NCBI GenBank assembly: GCA_003021085.1
Contig: PXRE01000018.1
Coordinates: 1 to 64,000 of the forward strand
From: Halobacteriales archaeon QS_1_68_20
GTDB taxonomy: Archaea; Halobacteriota; Halobacteria; Halobacteriales; PXRE01
Length of the DNA stretch: 64,000 nt
Direction of reading: 5' to 3'
The notes beneath the pieces were generated by a model that searched no databases, was not told the DNA's origin, and was given only the letters and a program-made list of their open reading frames with translations. The position numbers were made by a program, and so were the translations under genes. How positions within the stretch are numbered: the first letter of the stretch is position 1; every line of letters starts with the position of its first letter. Shown here in pieces: positions 52,579 to 60,374 of this stretch.

Positions 52579-53382
52579 TCAGGAACAGGCATCGGTCAGT
52601 TTCCTGAGGCAACCGCACTCTCCGGACACTTGCCAACACGCCCGTTCACACTCTTCGTCGGCCTCGCAGGGCTCTTTGAGTTCGGCGTTGCAGTCCGAGT
52701 GGAACGCGCCACAGCAACTGACGTACTCGCAGTCGATCCCCGGGAGCGAGGTCGGTGCGCAACTGACCATGTTGTCGTACACGCACTCGAGGTAGGGGAT
52801 CTCTTCGTCGGTCTCTTCGAAGTCGTCCACCGGGTCTGCCCAGCCGTCGGGGGTCACCCGGAACGCGAGTCGGCCGTCGGGGAGTTCGGATACCTTCTCG
52901 CTTGGCCACTCGAACGGGGCCGTTTCCATCCGGTCCGGATCGGTGATCACGTGTGCGCTCCCGCCGAGCGGGGTGTCCACGACCGAGACGACGGTCGAGA
53001 TCATCCCGTGGTCGGCCTCCTCGTAGATCCGGTGTTCGGGGACCTCCTCCCCGTCGACCTCGAACACTTTCACCTGGAGACCGCCGCTCCAGGCGCCCTC
53101 GGTGAGGCCGATCTCGTTCATGGCGTCGAACAGTCCCTCGTTCGCGTCGGCGGACTCTTGCACGCGCTCCGGTTGGGCGTACTCGTCGTTCACGTGGTCG
53201 TCGGCCCGGGCGCCCGTCGATCCGATCAGCGGAAGGCCGACGACCGCCGCGGCGGATGCGACGGTACCCTTCAACAACCCGCGCCGGGGAGGGGCACTTC
53301 CGGCGGCGAAGGGACCGTCCGTGGTCCCGTCGAGCAGTTCCTTTCGATTGGTCTCGTTGTTCCCATCCATGGTCCTCGTCAC
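52579..53382 (-). CDS. Tat-exported protein with twelve-cysteine C-terminal domain
   Basis: A 267-residue protein with the same layout as the one at 21276-22004 but little sequence identity. It has a polar N-terminus, a twin-arginine signal (PPRRGLLKGTVASAAAVVG, about 31-50), a mixed alpha/beta middle domain, and a C-terminal stretch of about 70 residues with twelve cysteines (LECVYDNMVSC, CEYVSCCGAFHSDC, CEADEECERACW, GECGCLRKLTDAC). The design resembles precursor proteins of Cys-rich microhalocins such as halocin C8. It lies antisense in the nuo operon between nuoI and nuoJ. The start could also be the ATG four codons downstream (53370). Confidence 0.6.
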   Translation of the reverse strand: MTRTMDGNNETNRKELLDGTTDGPFAAGSAPPRRGLLKGTVASAAAVVGLPLIGSTGARADDHVNDEYAQPERVQESADANEGLFDAMNEIGLTEGAWSGGLQVKVFEVDGEEVPEHRIYEEADHGMISTVVSVVDTPLGGSAHVITDPDRMETAPFEWPSEKVSELPDGRLAFRVTPDGWADPVDDFEETDEEIPYLECVYDNMVSCAPTSLPGIDCEYVSCCGAFHSDCNAELKEPCEADEECERACWQVSGECGCLRKLTDACS

Positions 53383-53450
53383 TAGAATGGCGGGGATCCC
53401 AGAAAATACCGGTCGCTACGTACGTAGGCGTCGATGAGCGTCCCGTCGCC

Positions 53451-53511
53451 ACGGACGGTGTGTCCCGACGGACGGTGTGTCCCGACGGACGGTGTATCCC
53501 GACGGACGGTG
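53451..53511 (+). repeat. 17-bp tandem repeat, three and a half copies
   Basis: Unit ACGGACGGTGTGTCCCG at 53451-53467 and 53468-53484, a one-base variant at 53485-53501, and a partial unit to 53511. It lies in the promoter-side region of the Cys-rich gene. Confidence 0.9.
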
Positions 53512-53540
53512 CCGATCTTGCGTGCGTGCGCATGAACTAT

Positions 53541-53661
53541 CCGTGATATGTCATTCCAGTCAACATTCGTTCCAGGTGAATCCGTGATATGTCATTCCAG
53601 TCAACATTCGTTCCAGGTGAATCCGTGATATGTCATTCCAGTCAACATTCGTTCCAGGTGA
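53541..53661 (+). repeat. 41-bp tandem repeat, three copies
   Basis: Exact 41-bp units at 53541-53581 and 53582-53622 and a 39-bp third unit to 53661, each starting CCGTGATATGTCATTCCAG. Units abut with no spacers, so it is not a CRISPR array. Composition is distinctly lower in GC than the neighbourhood. Confidence 0.95.
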
Positions 53662-53870
53662 GCATCGGTGGCGTCCAGCCGGGGGGTTCACACTGGCAGT
53701 CGGTCGCTGGACAGACCGGGGTCGTCCTGCCGTGCCGGTCACCGAGTCGTGTGGCGTCCGGTCGCGTCACTGGTTGGCACGATTCGCCCGGAAACGGGCA
53801 CTTACGAACGGCCGTAGGCGGGACGATAAAGAAATCTTCAAAGGGGCGCCGGTGGGAAGTCCACCTAGCG

Positions 53871-54167
53871 ATGGCATTGTACGAGACAATCGCATTTGCG
53901 CTGTTCGCCCTCGTGACCCTGGGGGCCTCGCTGGGCGTCGTGCTGGTCCGGGACGTCTGGCACTCGGCGTTGTTCCTCGGGGGAGCGTTACTCAGCGTCG
54001 CGGTCCACTACGTGATGCTGCGGGCGGAGTTCGTCGCGGCGATGCAGGTGCTGGTGTACGTCGGCGGTGTGCTGATCCTCATCTCGTTCGCCGTGATGCT
54101 CGTCCGGAGGGAACTTCCCGGGGACGAATCGAGGGCGGGCGAGGCCGAGGAGGGTGAGCCGGCATGA
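53871..54167 (+). CDS. nuoJ1: NADH-quinone oxidoreductase-like subunit J, N-terminal part
   Basis: A 98-residue membrane protein with three helices matching the first half of NuoJ: AFALFALVTLGASLGVVLVR, then HYVMLRAEFVAAMQVLVYVG, and VLILISFAVMLVRRELPG. In haloarchaea NuoJ is split into two genes, as here. The ATG at 53871 is chosen over upstream in-frame starts because it gives the family N-terminus. The stop overlaps the nuoJ2 start (ATGA). Confidence 0.92.
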   Translation: MALYETIAFALFALVTLGASLGVVLVRDVWHSALFLGGALLSVAVHYVMLRAEFVAAMQVLVYVGGVLILISFAVMLVRRELPGDESRAGEAEEGEPA

Positions 54168-54502
54168 CCAGGCGGCCCAGACTCCAGGTTGGCGCCCACC
54201 TGTGGCGTGGGCTCGGGGCCGTCGCGCTGTTCGGCGTGATGGCGGCGGTGTTCCTCACCGCGGAGTTCGGCGACCCGGCCGGACTCGGGGCGATCGAGAG
54301 CGTCACCGCCGGCATCGGCTACGCGCTGTTCGACATCCCCAACGAGGCGCTGGACGCGACCGGGACCGAGCCGTTCCTGGTCGCGTTCATCGTCATTGCG
54401 GTGGTGCTGGACGCCGCCCTGGAGGGCGCCGTCCTGCTCGCCCGCCGCGAAGAGGGTGGCCAGATCGTCGAGGCGCTGACCACGCGCGGAGGTGAGGAGT
54501 GA
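54164..54502 (+). CDS. nuoJ2: NADH-quinone oxidoreductase-like subunit J, C-terminal part
   Basis: A 112-residue protein with two helices (about 15-35 and 69-94), matching the second half of NuoJ: IGYALFDIPNEALDATGTEP then FLVAFIVIAVVLDAALEGAV. It partners NuoJ1 in the membrane arm. Start and stop overlap the neighbouring genes, so nuoJ1 to nuoN are one coupled operon. Confidence 0.85.
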   Translation: MTRRPRLQVGAHLWRGLGAVALFGVMAAVFLTAEFGDPAGLGAIESVTAGIGYALFDIPNEALDATGTEPFLVAFIVIAVVLDAALEGAVLLARREEGGQIVEALTTRGGEE

Positions 54503-54804
54503 TGGTACCGGTCCAGTGGTACCTGCTCCTCTCGGCCGCCATGTTCTGCATCGGGGTGTTCGGCGTGCTGACCCGCCGGAATGCGCTGGTCATCCTGATG
54601 TCGGTGGAGCTGATGCTGAACGCCGCCAACGTGAACCTGGTCGCGTTCAGCTTCCAGCACGGTAACCTCACCGGCCAGACGTTCGCCCTGTTCACGATGG
54701 CGCTGGCGGCCGCCGAGGTTGCCATCGGCATCGGCATCGTCCTGGTGCTGTATCGCAACTTCGAGGACATCGATGTCGGACTACCGACTACCATGAGGTG
54801 GTAA
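54502..54804 (+). CDS. nuoK: NADH-quinone oxidoreductase-like subunit K
   Basis: A 100-residue, three-helix subunit with the conserved membrane Glu in LVILMSVELMLNAANVNLVA and FALFTMALAAAEVAIGIGIV, which form part of the proton path. ATG 54502 is used; GTG 54499 just before it is an alternative. A Shine-Dalgarno GGAGGTGAGG (54489-54498) precedes the start. Confidence 0.95.
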   Translation: MVPVQWYLLLSAAMFCIGVFGVLTRRNALVILMSVELMLNAANVNLVAFSFQHGNLTGQTFALFTMALAAAEVAIGIGIVLVLYRNFEDIDVGLPTTMRW

Positions 54805-54806
54805 CG

Positions 54807-56822
54807 ATGGCGACGATCGGCGAAATCGCACCCGCGATCGCACTGCTTCCGCTGGCGTCGTTCGCAGTCGCGCTGGCGAGCGTCGTCTTCGCACCCCGCC
54901 TGCTGCAGAAGGGCGGCGCGATTCCGGGCATCCTGGCGACGGCCGGTTCGCTGGTGCTGTCCGTGTGGGCGTTCGTCCACGTCGGCGGCGGCGAACCGAT
55001 CGAGCAAGAACTGCTCGCCTGGGCGGCCGCGCCCGACAGCTTCGAGTTGACGCTGGGCGTCCTGATCGACCCGCTGGCCGCCCTGATGCTGGTCATCGTC
55101 TCGCTCGTGGCGTTTCTCGTCCACGTGTTCAGCCTCGGGTACATGAACGCCGAGGGCGAGACGGGCCTGCACCGCTACTACGCGGAACTCGGGCTGTTCA
55201 CCTTCTCGATGCTGTTCTTCGTGATGGCGGACAACATCCTGATGGCGTTCATGTTTTTCGAACTGGTCGGGCTCTGTTCGTTCCTCCTGATCGGCTTCTG
55301 GTTCCGCGAGGAGGCCCCGGCCAGCGCGGCGAAGAAGGCGTTCCTGGTCACCCGCTTCGGTGACTACTTCTTCCTGGTCGGCGTCGTCGGCATCTTCGCC
55401 GCGTTCGGCACCGGCCGGTTCGTCGGTAGCGAGGGCTTTCCCCACCTCGCCGAGGAGGCCATCGCCGAGGGCCACGAGATCCTCGGGATGAGCCCCGAAA
55501 CCGGCGTCATGGTGCTGGGCCTGCTCGTGCTGGGCGGCGTCATCGGCAAGTCCGCACAGTTTCCCCTGCACACCTGGCTGCCGGACGCCATGGAGGGCCC
55601 GACCACCGTCTCGGCGCTGATCCACGCGGCGACGATGGTCGCCGCGGGCGTCTACCTGGTCGCGCGGATGTTCGGCTTCTACGCGCTGTCGCCGACCCTG
55701 CTGGCGATCATCGCGCTGGTCGGCGGGTTCACGGCGCTGTTCGCCGCGACCATGGGCGTCGTCAAAGACGAGATCAAGCAGGTCCTGGCGTACTCCACCA
55801 TCTCCCAGTACGGGTACATGATGCTCGGCCTGGGCGCGGGCGGCTACGTCGCCGGGACCTTCCACCTGATGAACCACGCCTTCTTCAAGGCGCTTCTGTT
55901 CCTGGGTGCCGGGTCCGTGATCATCGCGACCCACCACACCCACGACATGTGGAAGATGGGCGGCCTCAAGGAGAAGCTGCCCGTCACCTACTACACGTTC
56001 CTGGCCGGGTCGCTCGCGCTGGCCGGGATCGTGCCGTTCTCGGGCTTCTGGAGCAAGGACGAGATCCTCTACGAGTCCATCGTCCACGGTCTCGGTACGG
56101 ACGGCGGCCTGGGCGTGCTGTTGCTGCTCGCCTTCGCCTTCGGACTGCTCGCCGTGTTCTTCACCGGCTTCTACACCTTCCGGATGGTCGCGCTGACTTT
56201 CCACGGCGAGCCCCGGACCGAGGTCGCCGAGGACGCCCACGGCGTCGGCTGGTCGGTCAAGCTGCCGCTGATCGTGCTGGGCGTGCTGGCCACCGTGGCC
56301 GGGCTCGTCAACATGGCGCCGCTGGACGTCGAGTACCTCCACAGCTGGCTGGACACGACGGAGGAGGCCGGACTGCTCACCTCGGCGCATCACTACGAGG
56401 AGGTGCTCCACGACGTCGCACACGTCGAGGCGGCGACGCTGACTCCCATCGCCACCGCCGCGGTGTCGCTGGGCCTGGCGCTGGCCGGCGCACTCGCCGC
56501 CTGGCGCCTGTACGGGAGCGACCCCCAGCCCCACACCGACCGGCTGGGGTCGATCAAGGAACTGGTCGGCAACAACTACTACCAGGACGAGTACCAGGTC
56601 TGGCTGGCCGAGGGCGTGACGCTGCCGCTGTCCCGGGCCGCCGACACGTTCGACCAGGTCGTCGTCGACGGCGTCGTCGACGGCGTCTCTAGCGTGTCGC
56701 TGTTCTCCGGGCGGCGCATCCGCCGCATCCAGAGCGGCATCGTCTCGAACTACGTCGCCCTGCTGACGGCCGGACTGGTCGTCCTGCTGGTAACCTTCGC
56801 CTTCATGGGAGGGTGGTTCTGA
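54807..56822 (+). CDS. nuoL: NADH-quinone oxidoreductase-like subunit L
   Basis: A 671-residue antiporter-like proton-pumping subunit with about 15-16 helices. Conserved blocks are FELVGLCSFLLIGFWF, SAQFPLHTWLPDAMEGPTTV, SALIHAATMVAAGVYLVARM, AYSTISQYGYMMLGLGAGGY and FSGFWSKDEILYES. The C-terminal lateral helix and final anchor are present. The ATG at 54807 has GAGGTGG about six bases upstream. It starts three bases after the nuoK stop. Confidence 0.96.
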   Translation: MATIGEIAPAIALLPLASFAVALASVVFAPRLLQKGGAIPGILATAGSLVLSVWAFVHVGGGEPIEQELLAWAAAPDSFELTLGVLIDPLAALMLVIVSLVAFLVHVFSLGYMNAEGETGLHRYYAELGLFTFSMLFFVMADNILMAFMFFELVGLCSFLLIGFWFREEAPASAAKKAFLVTRFGDYFFLVGVVGIFAAFGTGRFVGSEGFPHLAEEAIAEGHEILGMSPETGVMVLGLLVLGGVIGKSAQFPLHTWLPDAMEGPTTVSALIHAATMVAAGVYLVARMFGFYALSPTLLAIIALVGGFTALFAATMGVVKDEIKQVLAYSTISQYGYMMLGLGAGGYVAGTFHLMNHAFFKALLFLGAGSVIIATHHTHDMWKMGGLKEKLPVTYYTFLAGSLALAGIVPFSGFWSKDEILYESIVHGLGTDGGLGVLLLLAFAFGLLAVFFTGFYTFRMVALTFHGEPRTEVAEDAHGVGWSVKLPLIVLGVLATVAGLVNMAPLDVEYLHSWLDTTEEAGLLTSAHHYEEVLHDVAHVEAATLTPIATAAVSLGLALAGALAAWRLYGSDPQPHTDRLGSIKELVGNNYYQDEYQVWLAEGVTLPLSRAADTFDQVVVDGVVDGVSSVSLFSGRRIRRIQSGIVSNYVALLTAGLVVLLVTFAFMGGWF

Positions 56823-58337
56823 ATGATGATCGAAGCCCTACTGGCGGTGACGTTCGTGAGTTCGCTGGTCGTGTTCGCCGCCCCGGACCGGGTCGCCGGC
56901 AAACTGGCGGCGCTCCTTAGCCTTGCGCCGCTGGCCGGGAGCCTCTGGCTGTACACGGCCTTCGACGGCTCCGGCAATGCTCTGCTGCCGGACGGCGACC
57001 TGGCGTTCGAGACGATGGCGACCTGGCTGTCCATCGGCGACCTGGCGGTCAACTGGCACGTGGGCCTCGACGGCGTCTCCCTGCCGCTGGTCGTGCTGAC
57101 GACCCTGCTGACCACGCTGGCCATCGTCTCGGCGTGGACGCCCATCGACGAGCGCCAGTCACAGTTCTACGGCCTCGTGCTGTTCATGGAGGCCGCGCTC
57201 TTGGGCGTGTTCTCGGCGCTGGACTTCTTCCTGTGGTTCGTCTTCTGGGAGGCCGTGCTGGTGCCGATGTACTTCCTCATCGGCGTCTGGGGCGGCCCCC
57301 GCAGGAAGTACGCCGCGATCAAGTTCTTCGTCTACACCAACGTGGCGAGCCTGCTGATGTTCATCGGCGTGATCGCGCTGGTGTTCGCACTCCCGGTCGA
57401 GTCGTTCGGCCTGCCCGAGATCGCCCAGTCGTTGCGGGCCGGCGAACTCGGGTCGCTGGCGGGCATCCAGCCCGGCACCCTGGAGGTGCTGGCCTTTTTC
57501 GCCATCTTCGTCGGGTTCGCCGTGAAGGTGCCGGTGGTCCCGTTCCACACCTGGTTGCCGGACGCCCACGTCGAGGCGCCGACGCCCGCGTCGGTGCTCC
57601 TGGCCGGCGTCCTGCTGAAGATGGGGACCTACGCGCTGTTGCGGTTCAACTTCACCATGATGCCCGGCGTGGCACAGGACTACGTCTACCTCATCGCGGC
57701 GGTGGGCGTGGTGTCGGTCATCTACGGCGCGATGCTCGCGCTGGCCCAGCAGGACCTCAAGCGCATCGTCGCGTACTCGTCGGTGTCCTCGATGGGGTAC
57801 GTCATCCTCGGGCTGGTGGCGCTGACGCCGTTCGGCCTGGGTGGCGCGACCTTCCAGATGGTCAGCCACGGCCTCATCTCCGGCCTCCTGTTCATGACGG
57901 TGGGGGTCATCTACAACACGACCCACACCCGGATGGTCGGGGACATGTCGGGGCTGGCCGACCGGATGCCGTTCACCGTCGGCGTGTTCGTCGCGGGCGC
58001 GTTCGCGTACATGGGCCTGCCGCTGATGAGCGGGTTCGCCGCCGAGGTGTTCATCTTCCTCGGCGCGTTCGACGCGTTCGCGGGCGCTCCCTGGTTCACC
58101 GCGGCGGCGATGTTCGGCATCGTCATCGTGGCGGGCTACCTGCTCTTTGCCATGCAGCGGAGCCTGTTCGGACCCTTCCGACTGGAGACCGACTACGAGG
58201 TCGGTCGCGCGCCGCTGCACGACGTGGTCCCGCTGGTCGTCCTGGTGGCGACCATCGTCCTGCTGGGCGTGTTCCCGGAGCTGATCTTCGACATGATCAC
58301 TGACGCAGTCACTGCCCTGAGCGGAGGTGTCGCCTGA
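56823..58337 (+). CDS. nuoM: NADH-quinone oxidoreductase-like subunit M
   Basis: A 504-residue antiporter-like subunit with about 14 helices: VNWHVGLDGVSLPLVVLTTL, FFLWFVFWEAVLVPMYFLIG with VWGG, VPVVPFHTWLPDAHVEAPTP and RIVAYSSVSSMGYVILGLVA. It starts directly after the nuoL stop, and its last base overlaps the nuoN start. It carries out proton translocation in the membrane arm. Confidence 0.96.
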   Translation: MMIEALLAVTFVSSLVVFAAPDRVAGKLAALLSLAPLAGSLWLYTAFDGSGNALLPDGDLAFETMATWLSIGDLAVNWHVGLDGVSLPLVVLTTLLTTLAIVSAWTPIDERQSQFYGLVLFMEAALLGVFSALDFFLWFVFWEAVLVPMYFLIGVWGGPRRKYAAIKFFVYTNVASLLMFIGVIALVFALPVESFGLPEIAQSLRAGELGSLAGIQPGTLEVLAFFAIFVGFAVKVPVVPFHTWLPDAHVEAPTPASVLLAGVLLKMGTYALLRFNFTMMPGVAQDYVYLIAAVGVVSVIYGAMLALAQQDLKRIVAYSSVSSMGYVILGLVALTPFGLGGATFQMVSHGLISGLLFMTVGVIYNTTHTRMVGDMSGLADRMPFTVGVFVAGAFAYMGLPLMSGFAAEVFIFLGAFDAFAGAPWFTAAAMFGIVIVAGYLLFAMQRSLFGPFRLETDYEVGRAPLHDVVPLVVLVATIVLLGVFPELIFDMITDAVTALSGGVA

Positions 58338-59836
58338 TGGTGTCGCCCGACTGGCTGGCGCTGGCGCCACACGGCATCCTCGGCCTCACGGCGATGGTGC
58401 TGCTGCTGTACGACATGATCGACCCGGACTCCCGTAACCGGCTGGCGCTGGCGTCCATCGCGACCGTCGGGTCGCTGGCCGCGTTAGCGGCGTCGGCCTG
58501 GTTGCTCGCCGTCGGGGTCGGTCCGAGCGAGTCGGTCAGCCTGTTCGACGGCCAGCTGGTGGTCGACGGCGTGGCGCTGTTCTTCTCGGTCGTGTTCACG
58601 ACCGTGGCGGCGCTGGTGACCGTCGCGAGCTACGACTACCTGGCCGACCACTCCTACCAGGCGGAGTACTACTCGCTGGTCGTGCTGGCGACGACGGGTA
58701 TGGTGGTGCTGGCCAGCGCCAACAGCCTGGCGACCGCCTTCGTCAGCCTGGAACTGGTCAGCCTGCCGTCGTACGCGCTGGTCGCGTTCCTGAAGACCAA
58801 CCGCGGCTCCGTCGAGGCCGGGACGAAGTACTTCCTGATCGGCGCGCTGTCGTCGGCGGTGTTCGTCTACGGCATCTCGCTGGTGTACGCCGTCGCGGGG
58901 TCGTTGCACTTCGAGACCCTGGCGGCGTTCTTCGCCGAGCAGGGCATCGAACAGGCCGGCGTGTTCGGCCTGGGGATCGTGATGATCGTCGGCGGCGTCG
59001 CGTTCAAGACCGCTTCCGTGCCGTTCCACTTCTGGGCGCCGGAGGCCTACGAGGGCGCGCCCGCCCCGATCAGCGGCTTCCTGTCGTCGGCGTCGAAGGC
59101 CGCAGGCTTCGTGCTGGCGTTCCGCGCGTTCAACGTCGCGTTCTCGCTGGACATCGCGGCGGTCTCGGGCGCAATCGACTGGGCGTTGCTGTTCCAGATC
59201 CTGGCGGTCGTGACGATGATCGTCGGGAACTTCGCCGCCGCCGTCCAGGAGAGGGTCAAGCGGATGCTGGCGTACTCCTCGGTGGGTCACGCCGGCTACG
59301 TCCTGATCGGCCTGGCGGCCATCACCTCCGGCGGTGCCGGCGGCAACAGCATCGTGATGGGTGCGGCGATGATGCACCTCCTGGTGTACGGCGTCATGAA
59401 CACCGGCGCGTTCCTGTTCGTCGGCATGGCCGAGTACTGGGGCGTCGGCCGGCGCTTCGAGGACTACAACGGCCTCTCGAAGCAGGCGCCGATGGCCTGC
59501 GTGGCGATGGCCATCTTCATGTTCAGCCTGGCCGGCCTGCCGCCGTTCGGCGGGTTCTTCAGCAAGTACGTCCTGTTCCTCGGGGCGATCCAGGCCGGCT
59601 TCTGGTGGCTGGCGGCCATCGGTGCGGTGACCAGCGCGCTGTCGCTGTACTACTACAGCCGCGTCGTCAAGGCCATCTGGATCGAGGACCCCAGCGCCGA
59701 CTTCCGGCTGCGGGGTCGCCCGGTCGGCCTGTACGCCGCCGTGATGCTGGCGGGCGTGCTGACGGTGGCACTCCTGCCGGCGTTCGGCGTCGGCATCGAG
59801 GCGGCCTACGACGCCGCCTCGGTGTTGTTCGCCTGA
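58337..59836 (+). CDS. nuoN: NADH-quinone oxidoreductase-like subunit N
   Basis: A 499-residue antiporter-like subunit with about 14 helices. Conserved blocks are ALVAFLKTNRGSVEAGTKYF, VPFHFWAPEAYEGAPAPISG, MLAYSSVGHAGYVLIGLAAI and FSLAGLPPFGGFFSKYVLF. It is the last nuo gene. A hairpin plus T-tract follows 12 bases later, so the operon ends here. Confidence 0.96.
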   Translation: MVSPDWLALAPHGILGLTAMVLLLYDMIDPDSRNRLALASIATVGSLAALAASAWLLAVGVGPSESVSLFDGQLVVDGVALFFSVVFTTVAALVTVASYDYLADHSYQAEYYSLVVLATTGMVVLASANSLATAFVSLELVSLPSYALVAFLKTNRGSVEAGTKYFLIGALSSAVFVYGISLVYAVAGSLHFETLAAFFAEQGIEQAGVFGLGIVMIVGGVAFKTASVPFHFWAPEAYEGAPAPISGFLSSASKAAGFVLAFRAFNVAFSLDIAAVSGAIDWALLFQILAVVTMIVGNFAAAVQERVKRMLAYSSVGHAGYVLIGLAAITSGGAGGNSIVMGAAMMHLLVYGVMNTGAFLFVGMAEYWGVGRRFEDYNGLSKQAPMACVAMAIFMFSLAGLPPFGGFFSKYVLFLGAIQAGFWWLAAIGAVTSALSLYYYSRVVKAIWIEDPSADFRLRGRPVGLYAAVMLAGVLTVALLPAFGVGIEAAYDAASVLFA

Positions 59837-59847
59837 GTTCGCGTGAG

Positions 59848-59884
59848 CGCGCGGTAGCGCGCGAACGCGACCGTGGGAATTTTT
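59848..59884 (+). terminator. Terminator after nuoN
   Basis: Stem-loop GCGCGC-GGTA-GCGCGC beginning 12 bases after the nuoN stop, followed by a T5 tract at 59880-59884. Hairpin and oligo-T together suit the end of the nuo operon, though in archaea the T-tract is the main signal. Confidence 0.6.
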
Positions 59885-59960
59885 GGTTCGCGCTGTTCGC
59901 GTGAGAGGACGGTGTGAGCGTACGGCGAGTGACCGGCCGTGCGCTTTCCTCTAACGGTAG

Positions 59961-60078
59961 CTTGGCCGGCAACACGCAGAAAGCGTCCGTGCGCACTCTG
60001 TCGACGGAATCTTGGTCAGCAACGCCCAGAAAGCCCCCGCGCGGTCGACTCCCGGGCTGGCGAGAGCGAAGCTCTCGC
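59961..60078 (+). repeat. Dispersed repeat, copy C (one partial and one full unit)
   Basis: A short unit CTTGGCCGGCAACACGCAGA (59961-59980) is followed by a full unit with CTTGGTCAGCAACGCCCAGA (60011-60030), GCGCGGTCGACT, and GGCTGGCGAGAGC-GAA-GCTCTCGC ending at 60078. Matches copies at 24751-24869 and 42683-42828. Confidence 0.7.
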
Positions 60079-60185
60079 TGGCCTTCGCTCGGTACCTCGC
60101 GAAGAACTCGCCGCGTCCCGCTCGCACCGCTCGCGGGAGCGGCACGGCGGCCGCGCCAGCGCGCGCCGTGGCGGTTGGTCGAGTA

Positions 60186-60215
60186 TATATGAGGATATGC
60201 ACATATGTTCATATA
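60186..60215. repeat. 30-bp AT-rich imperfect palindrome, copy 2
   Basis: Ends TATATGAG and GTTCATATA with inner GATATG and CATATG. Same length and layout as 23731-23760 (consensus ends TATATGA and TTCATATA). It lies 160 nt upstream of the TrkA-N/DHH gene, on the far side of its likely promoter. Confidence 0.6.
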
Positions 60216-60374
60216 GCTCTCCGACTAGCCGGACGGCGCGCGACCGAAGCCGCCGGGGGCTTTCGAAGAAGTGACGGACGTAAGGACGTTCGAAAACGCC
60301 CGACGAAGCTCCCAAAACGAATAGTGTCAATCCGCGACGGACAACCTTATCCGGCCTGACGGGAAACTCCGGGT

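Larger units (their letters stand above)
53383..53870. other. Intergenic insert between the Cys-rich gene and nuoJ
   Basis: Nearly 490 bases with no supported gene. It holds the 17-bp and 41-bp tandem repeats described separately, and near 53822-53835 GACGATAAAGAAATC, a likely new promoter about 40 nt before the nuoJ1 ATG. Confidence 0.5.
59837..60374. other. Repeat-rich intergenic region after the nuo operon
   Basis: About 540 bases with no supported gene. In order: the nuoN terminator, one partial and one fuller copy of the dispersed repeat, a GC-rich spacer, and the AT-rich palindrome at 60186-60215. The ACCTTATCC at about 60344-60352 may be the TATA element of the following gene. Confidence 0.5.

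Noticed and set aside
53541..53661. 41-bp repeats considered as a CRISPR array
   Set aside because: Units abut directly without spacers, and no cas genes are present.
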